Positions 23,701-35,740 of a stretch of DNA of 64,000 nucleotides are shown here, one piece after another; position 1 is the stretch's first letter, and every line of letters starts with the position of its first letter. The stretch is from Amblyomma americanum (lineage: Eukaryota; Arthropoda; Arachnida; Ixodida; Ixodidae). The stretch is taken from positions 38,729 through 102,728 of the forward strand of contig NW_027526728.1 in NCBI RefSeq assembly GCF_052857255.1, read 5' to 3'. The notes under the pieces are model-generated. The model ran no database searches, had not been told where the DNA came from, and saw only the letters and a list, made by a program, of their open reading frames with translations. Position numbers and translations under genes: made by a program.

Positions 23701-26600
23701 CTGCGCGAAAACTTGTATTCCGGCTCAAAACAACGGGATACATCGTTTTAGGTCGAAACTAGCAAGATTCACGAGCATCGATTTTACAAGTCGTCGAATA
23801 GTGGACGAGAGAAAGGTGTAAACTTTTTCTTTCAGAACGGCGCGAAAACTTGTATTCCGGCTCAAAACAACGGGATTCATCGTTTTAGGTGGAAACTAGC
23901 AATATTCACGAGCATCGATTTTACAAGTCGTCGAATAGTAGACGAGAGAAAGGTGTAAACTTTTTCTCTCAGAACTGCGCGAAAGCTTCTATTCCAGCTC
24001 AAAACAACGGAATACATCGTTGTAGATCGAAACTAGCAAGATATACGAGCATTGATTTTACAAGTCGTCGAAGAGTAGACGAGAGAAAGGTGTAAACTTT
24101 TTCTCTCAGAACTGCGCGAAAACTTGTATTCCGGCTCAAAACAACGGGATACATTGTTTAAGATCGAAACCAGCAAGATTCACGAGCATCGATTTTACAC
24201 GTCGTCAAAGAGTACACGAGAGAAAGGTGTAAACGTTTTCTCTCAGAACTGCGCGAAAACTTGTATACCGGCTCAAAAAAACGGGATACATCGACATAGA
24301 TCGAAACTAGCAAGATTCACGAACATCGATTTTACAAGTCGTCGAAGAGTAGACGAGAGAAAGGTGTAAACTTTTTCTCTCAGAACTGAGCGAAAACTTG
24401 TATTCCGGCTCAAAAGAACGGGATACATCGTTTTAGATCGAAACCAGCAAGATTCACGAGCATCGATTTTACAAGTCCTCGAAGAGTAGACGAGAGAAAG
24501 GTGTAAACTTTTTCTCTCAGAACTGCGCGAAAACTTGTATTCCGGCTCAAAAAAACGGGATACATCGTTTTAGATCGAAACTAGCAAGATTCATGGGCAT
24601 CGATTTTACAAGTCGTCGAAGAGTAGACGAGAGAAAGGTGTAAACTTTTTCTCTCAGAACTGCACGAAAACTTGTATTCCGGCTCAAAACAACGGGGTAC
24701 ATCGTTTTAGATCGAAACTAGCAAGATTCACGAGCATCGATTTTACAAGTCGTCGAAGAGTACACGAGAGAAAGGTGTAAACTTTTTTCTCTCAGAACTC
24801 GAAAACTTGTTTTCCGGCTCAAAACAACGGGGTACATCGTTTTAGATCGAAACTAGCAATATTCACGAGCATCGATTTTACAAGTCGTCGAATAGTAGAC
24901 GAGAGAAAGGTGTAAACTTTTTCTCTCAGAACTGCGCGAAAGCTTCTATTCCAGCTCAAAACAACGGGATACATCGTTGTAGATCGAAACTAGCAAGATA
25001 TTCGAGCATTGATTTTACAAGTCGTCGAAGAGTAGACGAGAGAAAGGTGTAAACTTTTTCTCTCAGAACTGCGCGAAAACTTGTATTCCGGCTCAAAACA
25101 ACGGGATACATCGTTTAAGATCGAAACTAGCAAGATTCACGAGCATTGATTTTACACGTCGTCGATGAGTACACGAGAGAAAGGTGTAAACGTTTTCTCT
25201 CAGAACTGCGCGAAAACTTGTATACCGGCCAAAAAAACGGGATACATCGTTTTAGATCGAAACTAGCAAGATTAACGAGCATCGATTTTACAAGTCGTCG
25301 AAGAGTAGACGAGAGAAAGGTGTAAACTTTTCTCTCAGAACTGCGCGAAAACTTGTATTCCGGCTCAAAGCAACGGGATACATCGTTTTAGGTCGAAACT
25401 AGCAAGATTCACGAGCATCGATTTTACAAGTCGTCGAATAGTGGACGAGAGAAAGGTGTAAACTTTTTCTTTCAGAACGGCGCGAAAACTTGTATTCCGG
25501 CTCAAAACAACGGGATTCATCGTTTTAGATCGAAACTAGCCAGATTCACGAGCATCGATTTTACAAGTCCTCCAAGAGTAGACGAGAGAAAGGTGTAAAC
25601 TTTTACTCTCAGAACTGCGCGAAAACTTGTATTCCGGCTCAGAACAATGGGTTACATCGTTTTAGATCGAAACTAGCAAGATTCACGAGCATCGCTATTA
25701 CAAGTCGTCGAAGAGTAGACGAGAGGAAGGTGTTAACTTTTTCTCTCAGAACTGCGCGAAAACTTGTATTCCGGCTCAAAACAACAGGATACATCGTTTT
25801 AGATCGAAACCAGTAAGATTCACGAGCATCGATTTTACACGTCGTCGAAGAGTACACGAGAGAAAGGTGTAAACGTTTTCTCTCAGAACTGCGCGAATAC
25901 TTGTATTCCGGCTCAAAACAACGGGATACATCGTTTTGGATCGAGACTAGCAAGATTCACGGGCATCGATTTTACAAGTCTTCGAAGAGTAGACAAGAGA
26001 ATGGTGTAAACGTTTTCTCTCAGAATTGCGCGAAAACTTGTATTCCGGCTCAAAACAACGGGATTCATCGTTTTAAATCGTAACTAGCAAGATTCACGAG
26101 CATTGATTTTACAAGTCGTTGAAGAGTAGACGAGAGAAAGGTGTAAATTTTTCTCTCAGAACTGCGCGAAAACTTGTATTCCGGCTCAAAACAACGGGAT
26201 ACATCGTTTTAGATTGAAACTAGCAAGAGTCACGAGCATCGATTTTACACGTCGTCGAAGAGTACACGAGAGAAAGGTGTAAACGTTTTCTCTCAGAACT
26301 GCGCGAAAACTTGTATACCGGCTCAAAAAAACGGGATACATCGTTTTAGATCGAAAGTAGCAAGATTCATGAGCATCGATTTTACAAGTCCTCGAAGAGT
26401 AGACGAGAGAAAGGTGTAAACTTTTTCTCTCAGAACTGCGCGAAAACTTCTATTCCGGCTCAAAAAAACGGGATACATCGTTTTAGATCGAAACTAGCAA
26501 GATTCATGGGCATCGATTTTACAAGTCCTCGAAGAGTAGACGAGAGAAAGGTGTAAACTTTTTCTCTCAGAACTGCGCGAAAACTTGTATTCCGGCTCAA
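20795..26600 (+). repeat. 21-mer HOR, period about 2871 bp, two tandem copies
   Basis: Bases from about 20795 to 23728 match those from about 23666 to 26600 at +2871, becoming +2872 after an extra T near 24784. Each copy runs: gggattc plus ggtggaaac, two HindIII monomers, gggatacattgtttaag, cgacatag, aactgagcg, the 3-bp-deleted monomer, catcgtttaag or its catcattt variant, gtataccggcc, ctccaagag, ctcagaacaatgggtt, gaccag- or gagactag-type, gtaaattttt, gattgaaac, gtatacc and acttctattcc. Only scattered differences were seen, for example gcgaatac near 25895, so the duplication looks recent. The 16371-18338 region is a partial third relative. Confidence 0.9.
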
Positions 26601-28380
26601 AACAACGAGATACATCGTTTTAGATCGAAACTAGCAAGATTCATGGGCATCGATTTTACAAGTCTTCGAAGAGTACACGAGAGAAAGGTGTAAACTTTTT
26701 CTCTCAGAACTGCGCGAAAACTTGTATTCCGGCTCAAAACAACGGGATACATCGTTTTAGATCGAAACCAGCAAGATTCACGAGCATCGATTTTACACGT
26801 CGTCGAAGAGTACACGAGAGAAAGGTGTAAACGTTTTCTCTCAGAACTGCGCCAAAACTTGTATTCCGGCTCAGGACAACTGGTTACATCGTTTTAGATC
26901 GAAACTAGCAAGATTCACGAGCATCGATATTGCAAGTCGTCGAAGAGTAGACGAGAGAAAGGTGTTAACTTTTTCTCTCAGAACTGCGCGAAAACTTGTA
27001 TTCCGGCTCAAAACAACGGGATACATCGTTTTAGATTGAAACCAGTAAGATTCACGAGCATCGATTTTACACGTCGTCGAAGAGTACACGAGAGAAAGGT
27101 GTAAACGTTTTCTCTCAGAACTGCGCGAAAACTTGTATACCGGCTAAAAAAACGGGATACATCGTTTTAGATCGAAACTAGCAAGATTCATGGGCATCGA
27201 TTTTACAAGTCGTCGAAGAGTAGACGAGAGAAAGGTGTAAACTTTTTCTCTCAGAACGGCACGAAAACTTGTATTCCGGCTCAAAACAACGGGGTACATC
27301 GTTTTAGATCGAAACTAGCAAGATTCACGAGCATCGATTTTACAAGTCGTCGAAGAGTACACGAGAGAAAGGTGTAAACTTTTTCTCTCAGAACTCGAAA
27401 ACTTGTATTCCGGCTCAAAACAACGAGATACATCGTTTTAGATCGAAACTAGCAAGATTCATGGGCATCGATTTTACAAGTCCTCGAAGAGTAGACGAGA
27501 GAAAGGTGTAAACTTTTTCTCTCAGAACTGCGCGAAAACTTGTATTCCGGCTCAAAACAACGAGATACATCGTTTTAGATCGAAACTAGCAAGATTCATG
27601 GGCATCGATTTTACAAGTCTTCGAAGAGTACACGAGAGAAAGGTGTAAACTTTTTCTCTCAGAACTGCGCGAAAACTTGTATTCCGGCTCAAAACAACGG
27701 GATACATCGTTTTAGATCGAAACCAGCAAGATTCACGAGCATCGATTTTACACGTCGTCGAAGAGTACACGAGAGAAAGGTGTAAACGTTTTCTCTCAGA
27801 ACTGCGCCAAAACTTGTATTCCGGCTCAGGACAACTGGTTACATCGTTTTAGATCGAAACTAGCAAGATTCACGAGCATCGATATTGCAAGTCGTCGAAG
27901 AGTAGACGAGAGAAAGGTGTTAACTTTTTCTCTCAGAACTGCGCGAAAACTTGTATTCCGGCTCAAAACAACGGGATACATCGTTTTAGATCGAAACCAG
28001 TAAGATTCACGAGCATCGATTTTACACGTCGTCGAAGAGTACACGAGAGAAAGGTGTAAACGTTTTCTCTCAGAACTGCGCGAAAACTTGTATTCCGGCT
28101 CAAAAAAACGGGATACATCGTTTTAGATCGAAACTAGCAAGATTCATGGGCATCGATTTTACAAGTCGTCGAAGAGTAGACGAGAGAAAGGTGTAAACTT
28201 TTTCTCTCAGAACTGCACGAAAACTTGTATTCCGGCTCAAAACAACGGGGTACATCGTTTTAGATCGAAACTAGCAAGATTCACGAGCATCGATTTTACA
28301 AGTCGTCGAAGAGTACACGAGAGAAAGGTGTAAACTTTTTCTCTCAGAACTCGAAAACTTGTATTCCGGCTCAAAACAAC
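26485..28380 (+). repeat. Heptamer HOR, period about 955 bp, two copies
   Basis: Marks gagatacatcg, tcttcgaagagtacacg, gaaaccagc, gcgccaaaac/ggctcaggacaac (26870 and 27825), gttaac, gaaaccagtaag, a gattcatgggc monomer, gcacg and the 3-bp-deleted monomer (27394 and 28349) occur twice at +955 to +956. The copies differ in gtataccggctaaaaaaa against gtattccggctcaaaaaaa (27137 and 28093) and in aacggcacg against aactgcacg. This unit is closely related in composition to the 957-bp heptamer at 7541-9454. Confidence 0.87.
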
Positions 28381-29190
28381 GGGGTACATCGTTTTAGATC
28401 GAAACTAGCAATATTCACGAGCATCGATTTTACAAGTCGTCGAATAGTAGACGAGAGAAAGGTGTAAACTTTTTCTCTCAGAACTGCGCGAAAGCTTCTA
28501 TTCCAGCTCAAAACAACGGGATACATCGTTGTAGATCGAAACTAGCAAGATATTCGAGCATTGATTTTACAAGTCGTCGAAGAGTAGACGAGAGAAAGGT
28601 GTAAACTTTTTCTCTCAGAACTGCGCGAAAACTTGTATTCCGGCTCAAAACAACGGGATACATCGTTTAAGATCGAAACTAGCAAGATTCACGAGCATTG
28701 ATTTTACACGTCGTCGATGAGTACACGAGAGAAAGGTGTAAACGTTTTCTCTCAGAACTGCGCGAAAACTTGTATACCGGCCAAAAAAACGGGATACATC
28801 GTTTTAGATCGAAACTAGCAAGATTAACGAGCATCGATTTTACAAGTCGTCGAAGAGTAGACGAGAGAAAGGTGTAAACTTTTTCTCTCAGAACTGCGCG
28901 AAAACTTGTATTCCGGCTCAAAGCAACGGGATACATCGTTTTAGGTCGAAACTAGCAAGATTCACGAGCATCGATTTTACAAGTCGTCGAATAGTGGACG
29001 AGAGAAAGGTGTAAACTTTTTCTTTCAGAACGGCGCGAAAACTTGTATTCCGGCTCAAAACAACGGGATTCATCGTTTTAGATCGAAACTAGCCAGATTC
29101 ACGAGCATCGATTTTACAAGTCCTCCAAGAGTAGACGAGAGAAAGGTGTAAACTTTTACTCTCAGAACTGCGCGAAAACTTGTATTCCGG
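28200..29190 (+). repeat. Copy of the recurrent left-domain series (cf. 5525-6830)
   Basis: The series gcacg, cagaactcg deletion, caatattcacg, HindIII monomer (about 28493), agatattcg, catcgtttaag, gtataccggcc, ggctcaaagcaac and ctttcagaacggcg follows the same order as 5925-6790 and 24660-25540. It then runs into ctccaagag and ctcagaacaatgggtt as in the 21-mer. Confidence 0.8.
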
Positions 29191-29453
29191 CTCAGAACAA
29201 TGGGTTACATCGTTTTAGATCGAAACTAGCAAGATTCACGAGCATCGCTATTACAAGTCGTCGAAGAGTAGACGAGAGAAAGGTGTTAACTTTTTCTCTC
29301 AGAACTGCGCGAAAACTTGTATTCCGGATCAAAACAACGGGATACATCGTTTTAGATCGAAACCAGCAAGATTCACGAGCATCGATTTTACACGTCGTCG
29401 AAGAGTACACGAGAGAAAGGTGTAAACGTTTTCTCTCAGAACTGCGCGAAAAC

Positions 29454-29727
29454 TTGTATTCCGGCTCAAAACAACGGGATACATCGTTTTGGATCGAGAC
29501 TAGCAAGATTCACGGGCATCGATTTTACAAGTCTTCGAAGAGTAGACAAGAGAATGGTGTAAACGTTTTCTCTCAGAACTGCGCGAAAACTTGTATTCCG
29601 GCTCAAAACAACGGGATACATCGTTTTGGATCGAGACTAGCAAGATTCACGGGCATCGATTTTACAAGTCTTCGAAGAGTAGACAAGAGAATGGTGTAAA
29701 CGTTTTCTCTCAGAACTGCGCGAAAAC
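29454..29727 (+). repeat. Single-monomer tandem duplication
   Basis: Two adjacent monomers carry the same private combination: gttttggatcgagactag, cacgggc, tcttcgaag, agacaagagaatgg and gtaaacg. They are exactly 137 bp apart and I saw no difference. Homologous positions at 23030-23165 and 25902-26037 have only one such monomer. This is the smallest-scale amplification event visible. Confidence 0.85.
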
Positions 29728-30579
29728 TTGTATTCCGGCTCAAAACAACGGGATTCATCGTTTTAGATCGTAACTAGCAAGATTCACGAGCATTGATTTT
29801 ACAAGTCGTTGAAGTGTAGACGAGAGAAAGGTGTATATTTTTCTCTCAGAACTGCGCGAAAACTTGTATTCCGGCTCAAAACAACGGGATACATCGTTTT
29901 AGATTGAAACTAGCAAGAGTCACGAGCATCGATTTTACACGTCGTCGAAGAGTACACGAGAGAAAGGTGTAAACGTTTTCTCTGAGAACTGCGCGAAAAC
30001 TTGTATACCGGCTCAAAAAAACGGGATACATCGTTTTAGATCGAAAGTAGCAAGATTCATGAGCATCGATTTTACAAGTCCTCGAAGAGTAGACGAGAGA
30101 AAGGTGTAAACTTTTTCTCTCAGAACTGCGCGAAAACTTCTATTCCGGCTCAAAAAAACGGGATACATCGTTTTAGATCGAAACTAGCAAGATTCATGGG
30201 CATCGATTTTACAAGTCCTCGAAGAGTAGACGAGAGAAAGGTGTAAACTTTTTCTCTCAGAACTGCGCGAAAACTTGTATTCCGGCTCAAAACAACGAGA
30301 TACATCGTTTTAGATCGAAACTAGCAAGATTCATGGGCATCGATTTTACAAGTCTTCGAAGAGTACACGAGAGAAAGGTGTAAACTTTTTCTCTCAGAAC
30401 TGCGCGAAAACTTGTATTCCGGCTCAAAACAACGGGATACATCGTTTTAGATCGAAACCAGCAAGATTCACGAGCATCGATTTTACACGTCGTCGAAGAG
30501 TACACGAGAGAAAGGTGTAAACGTTTTCTCTCAGAACTGCGCCAAAACTTGTATTCCGGCTCAGGACAACTGGTTACAT

Positions 30580-33065
30580 CGTTTTAGATCGAAACTAGCA
30601 AGATTCACGAGCATCGATATTGCAAGTCGTCGAAGAGTAGACGAGAGAAAGGTGTTAACTTTTTCTCTCAGAACTGCGCGAAAACTTGTATTCCGGCTCA
30701 AAACAACGGGATACATCGTTTTAGATCGAAACCAGTAAGATTCACGAGCATCGATTTTACACGTCGTCGAAGAGTACACGAGAGAAAGGTGTAAACGTTT
30801 TCTCTCAGAACTGCGCGAAAACTTGTATACCGGCTAAAAAAAACGGGATACATCGTTTTAGATCGAAACTAGCAAGATTCATGGGCATCGATTTTACAAG
30901 TCGTCGAAGAGTAGACGAGAGAAAGGTGTAAACTTTTTCTCTCAGAACTGCACGAAAACTTGTATTCCGGCTCAAAACAACGGGGTACATCGTTTTAGAT
31001 CGAAACTAGCAAGATTCACGAGCATCGATATTGCAAGTCGTCGAAGAGTAGACGAGAGAAAGGTGTTAACTTTTTCTCTCAGAACTGCGCGAAAACTTGT
31101 ATTCCGGCTCAAAACAACGGGATATATCGTTTTAGATCGAAACCAGTAAGATTCACGAGCATCGATTTTACACGTCGTCGAAGAGTAGACGAGAGAAAGG
31201 TGTAAACTTTTTCTCTCAGAACTGCGCGAAAGCTTCTATTCCAGCTCAAATCAACGGGATACATCGTTGTAGATCGAAACTAGCAAGATATACGAGCATT
31301 GATTTTACAAGTCGTCGAAGAGTAGACGAGAGAAAGGTGTAAACTTTTTCTCTCAGAACTGCGCGAAAACTTGTATTCCGGCTCAAAACAACGGGATACA
31401 TCGTTTAAGATCGAAACTAGCAAGATTCACGAGCATTGATTTTACACGTCGTCGATGAGTACACGAGAGAAAGGTGTAAACGTTTTCTCTCAGAACTGCG
31501 CGAAAACTTGTATACCGGCTCAAAAAAACGGGATACATCGTTTTAGATCGAAACTAGCAAGATTAACGAGCATCGATTTTACAAGTCGTCGAAGAGTAGA
31601 CGAGAGAAAGGTGTAAACTTTTTCTCTCAGAACTGCGCGAAAACTTGTATTCCGGCTCAAAACAACGGGATACATCGTTTTAGGTCGAAACTAGCAAGAT
31701 TCACGAGCATCGATTTTACAAGTCGTCGAATAGTGGACGAGAGAAAGGTGTCAACTCTTTCTTTCAGAACGGCGCGAAAACTTGTATTCCGGCTCAAAAC
31801 AACGGGATTCATCGTTTTAGATTGAAACTAGCCAGATTCACGAGCATCGATTTTACAAGTCCTCCAAGAGTAGACGAGAGAAAGGTGTAAACTTTTACTC
31901 TCAGAACTGCGAGAAAACTTGTATTCCTGCTCAGAACAATGGGTTACATCGTTTTAGATCGAAACTAGCAAGATTCACGAGCATCGCTATTACAAGTCGT
32001 CGAAGAGTAGACGAGAGAAAGGTGTTAGCTTTTTCTCTCAGAACTGCGCGAAAACTTGTATACCGGCTCAAAACAACGGGATACATCGTTTTAGATTGAA
32101 ACTAGCAAGAGTCACGAGCATCGATTTTACACGTCGTCGAAGAGTACACGAGAGAAAGGTGTAAACGTTTTCTCTCAGAACTGCGCGAAAACTTGTATAC
32201 CGGCTCAAAAAAACGGGATACATCGTTTTAGATTGAAAGTAGCAAGATTCATGAGCATCGATTTTACAAGTCCTCGAAGAGTAGACGAGAGAAAGGTGTA
32301 AACTTTTTCTCTCAGAACTGCGCGAAAACTTGTATTCCGGCTCAAAAAAACGGGATACATCGTTTTAGATCGAAACTAGCAAGATTCATGGGCATCGATT
32401 TTACAAGTCTTCGAAGAGTAGACGAGATAAGGTGTAAACTTTTTCTCTCAGAACTGCGCGAAAACTTGTATTCCGGCTCAAAACAACAAGATACATCGTT
32501 TTAGATCGAAACTAGCAAGATTCATGGGCATCGATTTTACAAGTCTTCGAAGAGTACACGAGAGAAAGGTGTAAACTTTTTCTCTCAGAACTGCGCGAAA
32601 ACTTGTATTCCGGCTCAAAACAAAGGGATACATCGTTTTAGATCGAAACTAGCAAGATTCACGAGCATCGATTTTACAAGTCGTCGAAGAGTAGACGAGA
32701 GAAAGGTGTAATCTTTTTCTCTCAGAACTGCACGAAAACTTGTATTCCGGCTCAAAACAACGGGATACATCGTTTTAGGTCGAAACTAGCAAGATTCACG
32801 AGCATCGATTTTACAAGTCGTCGAATAGTGGACGTGAGAAAGGTGTAAACTTTTTCTCTCAGAACGGCGCGAAAACTTGTATTCCGGCTCAAAACAACGG
32901 GATTCATCGTTTTAGATCGAAACTAGCAAGATTCACGAGCATCGATTTTACAAGTCCTCCAAGAGTAGACGAGAGAAAGGTGTAAGCTTTTACTCTCAGA
33001 ACTGCGCGAAAACTTGTATTCCGGCTCAAAACAATGAGTTACATCGTTTTAGATCGAAACTAGCA
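30580..33065 (+). repeat. Long segment repeated at 37835-40320 (offset 7255)
   Basis: The series from ggctcaggacaac/gatattgcaag through gttaac, gtataccggctaaaa, gcacg, HindIII monomer (31228), catcgtttaag, gtgtcaactctttc (31748 and 39003), gattgaaactagcc, gcgagaaaac, gagataagg and gtgtaatctt keeps a constant offset of 7255. Differences include gtattcctgc near 31925 against gtattccggc, and acaagcta near 39743 against acaagata. At 33065 this copy enters an extra 11-mer that the other lacks. Confidence 0.85.
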
Positions 33066-34560
33066 AGATTCACGAGCATCGATATTGCAAGTCGTCGAAG
33101 AGTACACGAGAGAAAGGTGTAAACGTTTTCTCTCAGAACTGCGCGAAAACTTGTATACCGGCTAAAAAAAACGGGATACATCGTTTTAGATCGAAACTAG
33201 CAAGATTCATGGGCATCGATTTTACAAGTCGTCGAAGAGTAGACGAGAGAAAGGTGTAAACTTTTTCTCTCAGAACTGCACGAAAACTTGTATTCCGGCT
33301 CAAAACAACGGGGTACATCGTTTTAGATTGAAACTAGCCAGATTCACGAGCATCGATTTTACAAGTCCTCCAAGAGTAGACGAGAGAAAGGTGTAAACTT
33401 TTACTCTCAGAACTGCGAGAAAACTTGTATTCCGGCTCAGAACAATGGGTTACATCGTTTTAGATCGAAACTAGCAAGATTCACGAGCATCGCTATTACA
33501 AGTCGTCGAAGAGTAGACGAGAGAAAGGTGTTAACTTTTTCTCTCAGAACTGCGCGAAAACTTGTATACCGGCTCAAAACAACGGGATACATCGTTTTAG
33601 ATTGAAACTAGCAAGAGTCACGAGCATCGATTTTACACGTCGTCGAAGAGTACACGAGAGAAAGGTGTAAACGTTTTCTCTCAGAACTGCGCGAAAACTT
33701 GTATACCGGCTCAAAAAAACGGGATACATCGTTTTAGATCGAAAGTAGCAAGATTCATGAGCATCGATTTTACAAGTCCTCGAAGAGTAGACGAGAGAAA
33801 GGTGTAAACTTTTTCTCTCAGAACTGCGCGAAAACTTGTATTCCGGCTCAAAAAAACGGGATACATCGTTTTAGATCGAAACTAGCAAGATTCATGGGCA
33901 TCGATTTTACAAGTCCTCGAAGAGTAGACGAGATAAGGTGTAAACTTTTTCTCTCAGAACTGCGCGAAAACTTGTATTCCGGCTCAAAGCAACAAGATAC
34001 ATCGTTTTAGATCGAAACTAGCAAGATTCATGGGCATCGATTTTACAAGTCTTCGAAGAGTACACGAGAGAAAGGTGTAAACTTTTTCTCTCAGAACTGC
34101 GCGAAAACTTGTATTCCGGCTCAAAACAAAGGGATACATCGTTTTAGATCGAAACTAGCAAGATTCACGAGCATCGATTTTACAAGTCGTCGAAGAGTAG
34201 ACGAGAGAAAGGTGTAATCTTTTTCTCTCAGAACTGCACGAAAACTTGTATTCCGGCTCAAAACAACGGGATACATCGTTTTAGGTCGAAACTAGCAAGA
34301 TTCACGAGCATCGATTTTACAAGTCGTCGAATAGTGGACGTGAGAAAGGTGTAAACTTTTTCTCTCAGAACGGCGCGAAAACTTGTATTCCGGCTCAAAA
34401 CAACGGGATTCATCGTTTTAGATCGAAACTAGCAAGATTCACGAGCATCGATTTTACAAGTCCTCCAAGAGTAGACGAGAGAAAGGTGTAAGCTTTTACT
34501 CTCAGAACTGCGCGAAAACTTGTATTCCGGCTCAAAACAATTAGTTACATCGTTTTAGAT
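31815..34560 (+). repeat. 11-mer HOR, period about 1506 bp, about 1.8 copies
   Basis: gattgaaactagccag begins at 31820 and again at 33326, and the gtgtaatc mark is at 32708 and 34214, both giving an offset of 1506. Marks in the unit are ctccaagag, cttttactctc, gcgagaaaac, ctcagaacaatgggtt, gttaac or gttagc, gtatacc, gattgaaac, gattcatgag, gagataagg, acaagata, aaaggg, gtgtaatc and gtgtaagctttt. The related segment at 37835-41500 has this unit once only. Confidence 0.87.
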
Positions 34561-34569
34561 CGAAACTAG

Positions 34570-35740
34570 CAAGATTCATGAGCATCGCTATTACAAGTCG
34601 TCGAAGAGTAGACGAGAGAAAGGTGTTAACTTTTTCTCTCAGAACTGCGCGAAAACTTGTATTCCGGCTCAAAACAACGGGATACATCGTTTTAGATCGA
34701 AACCAGCAAGATTCACGAGCATCGATTTTACACGTCGTCGAAGAGTACACGAGAGAAAGGTGTAAACGTTTTCTCTCAGAACTGCGCGAAAACTTGTATT
34801 CCGGCTCAAAACAACGGGATACATCGTTTTGGATCGAAACTAGCAAGATTCACGGGCATCGATTTTACAAGTCTTCGAAGAGTAGACAAGAGAATGGTGT
34901 AAAATTTTCTCTCAGAACTGCGCGAAAACTTGTATTCCGGCTCAAAACAACGGGATTCATCGTTTTAGATCGAAACTAGCAAGATTCACGAGCATTGATT
35001 TTACAAGTCGTTGAAGAGTATACGAGAGAAAGGTGTAAATATTTCTCTTAGAACTGCGCGAAAACTTGTATTCCGGCTCAAAACAACGGGATACATCGTT
35101 TTAGATTGAAACTAGCAAGAGTCACGAGCATCGATTTTACACGTCGTCGAAGAGTACACGAGAGAAAGGTGTAAACGTTTTCTCTCAGAACTGCGCGAAA
35201 ACATGTATACCGGCTCAAAAAAACGGGATACATCGTTTTAGATCGAAACTAGCAAGATTCACGAGCATCGATTTTACAAGTCGTCGAAGAGTAGACGAGA
35301 GAAAGGTGTAAACTTTTTATCTCAGAACTGCGCGAAAACTTGTATACCGGCTCAAAACAACGGGATACATCGTTTTAGATCGAAACCAGGAAGATTCACG
35401 AGCATCGATTTTACAAGTCGTCGAAGAGTAGACGAGAGAAAGGTGTAAACTTTTTATCTCAGAACTGCGCGAAAACTTGTATTCCGGTTCAAAACAATGG
35501 GATACCTCGTTTTAGATCGAAACTTGGAAGATTCACGAGCATCGATTTTACGTCGTCGAAGAGTAGACGAGAGAAAGGTGTAAACTTTTTCTCTCAGAAC
35601 TGCGCGAAAACTTGTATTCCGGCTCAAAACAACGGAATACATCGTTTTAGATCGAAACCAGCAAGATTCACGAGCATCGATTTTACAAGTCGTCGAATAG
35701 TGGACGGGAGAAAGGTGTAAACTTTTTCTCTCAGAACTGC
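34570..35740 (+). repeat. Segment repeated at 40320-41490 (offset 5749-5750)
   Basis: Shared marks are gattcatgagcatcgctatt, gttaac, gttttggatcg, agacaagagaatgg, gtaaatatttctcttag, gattgaaac, aaaacatgtatacc, ttttatctcag, gaaaccagg, ggttcaaaacaatgggatacc, aaacttgg and the 2-bp-deleted ttttacgtcgtcg. The offset grows by one because gtaaaattttc near 34903 is gtaaactttttc near 40650. Together with 30580-33065 this forms one long duplicated block. Confidence 0.85.

Noticed and set aside
24780..24800. Indels such as the extra T near 24784, the extra A near 14140 and the shortened T-run gtaaacttttctctc (15484, 17810, 22456 and 25326) as sequencing errors.
   Set aside because: The shortened T-run is inherited by several HOR copies, so it is a true subtype mark. 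The isolated ones cannot be judged without reads and are too few to support an error claim in that part of the window.
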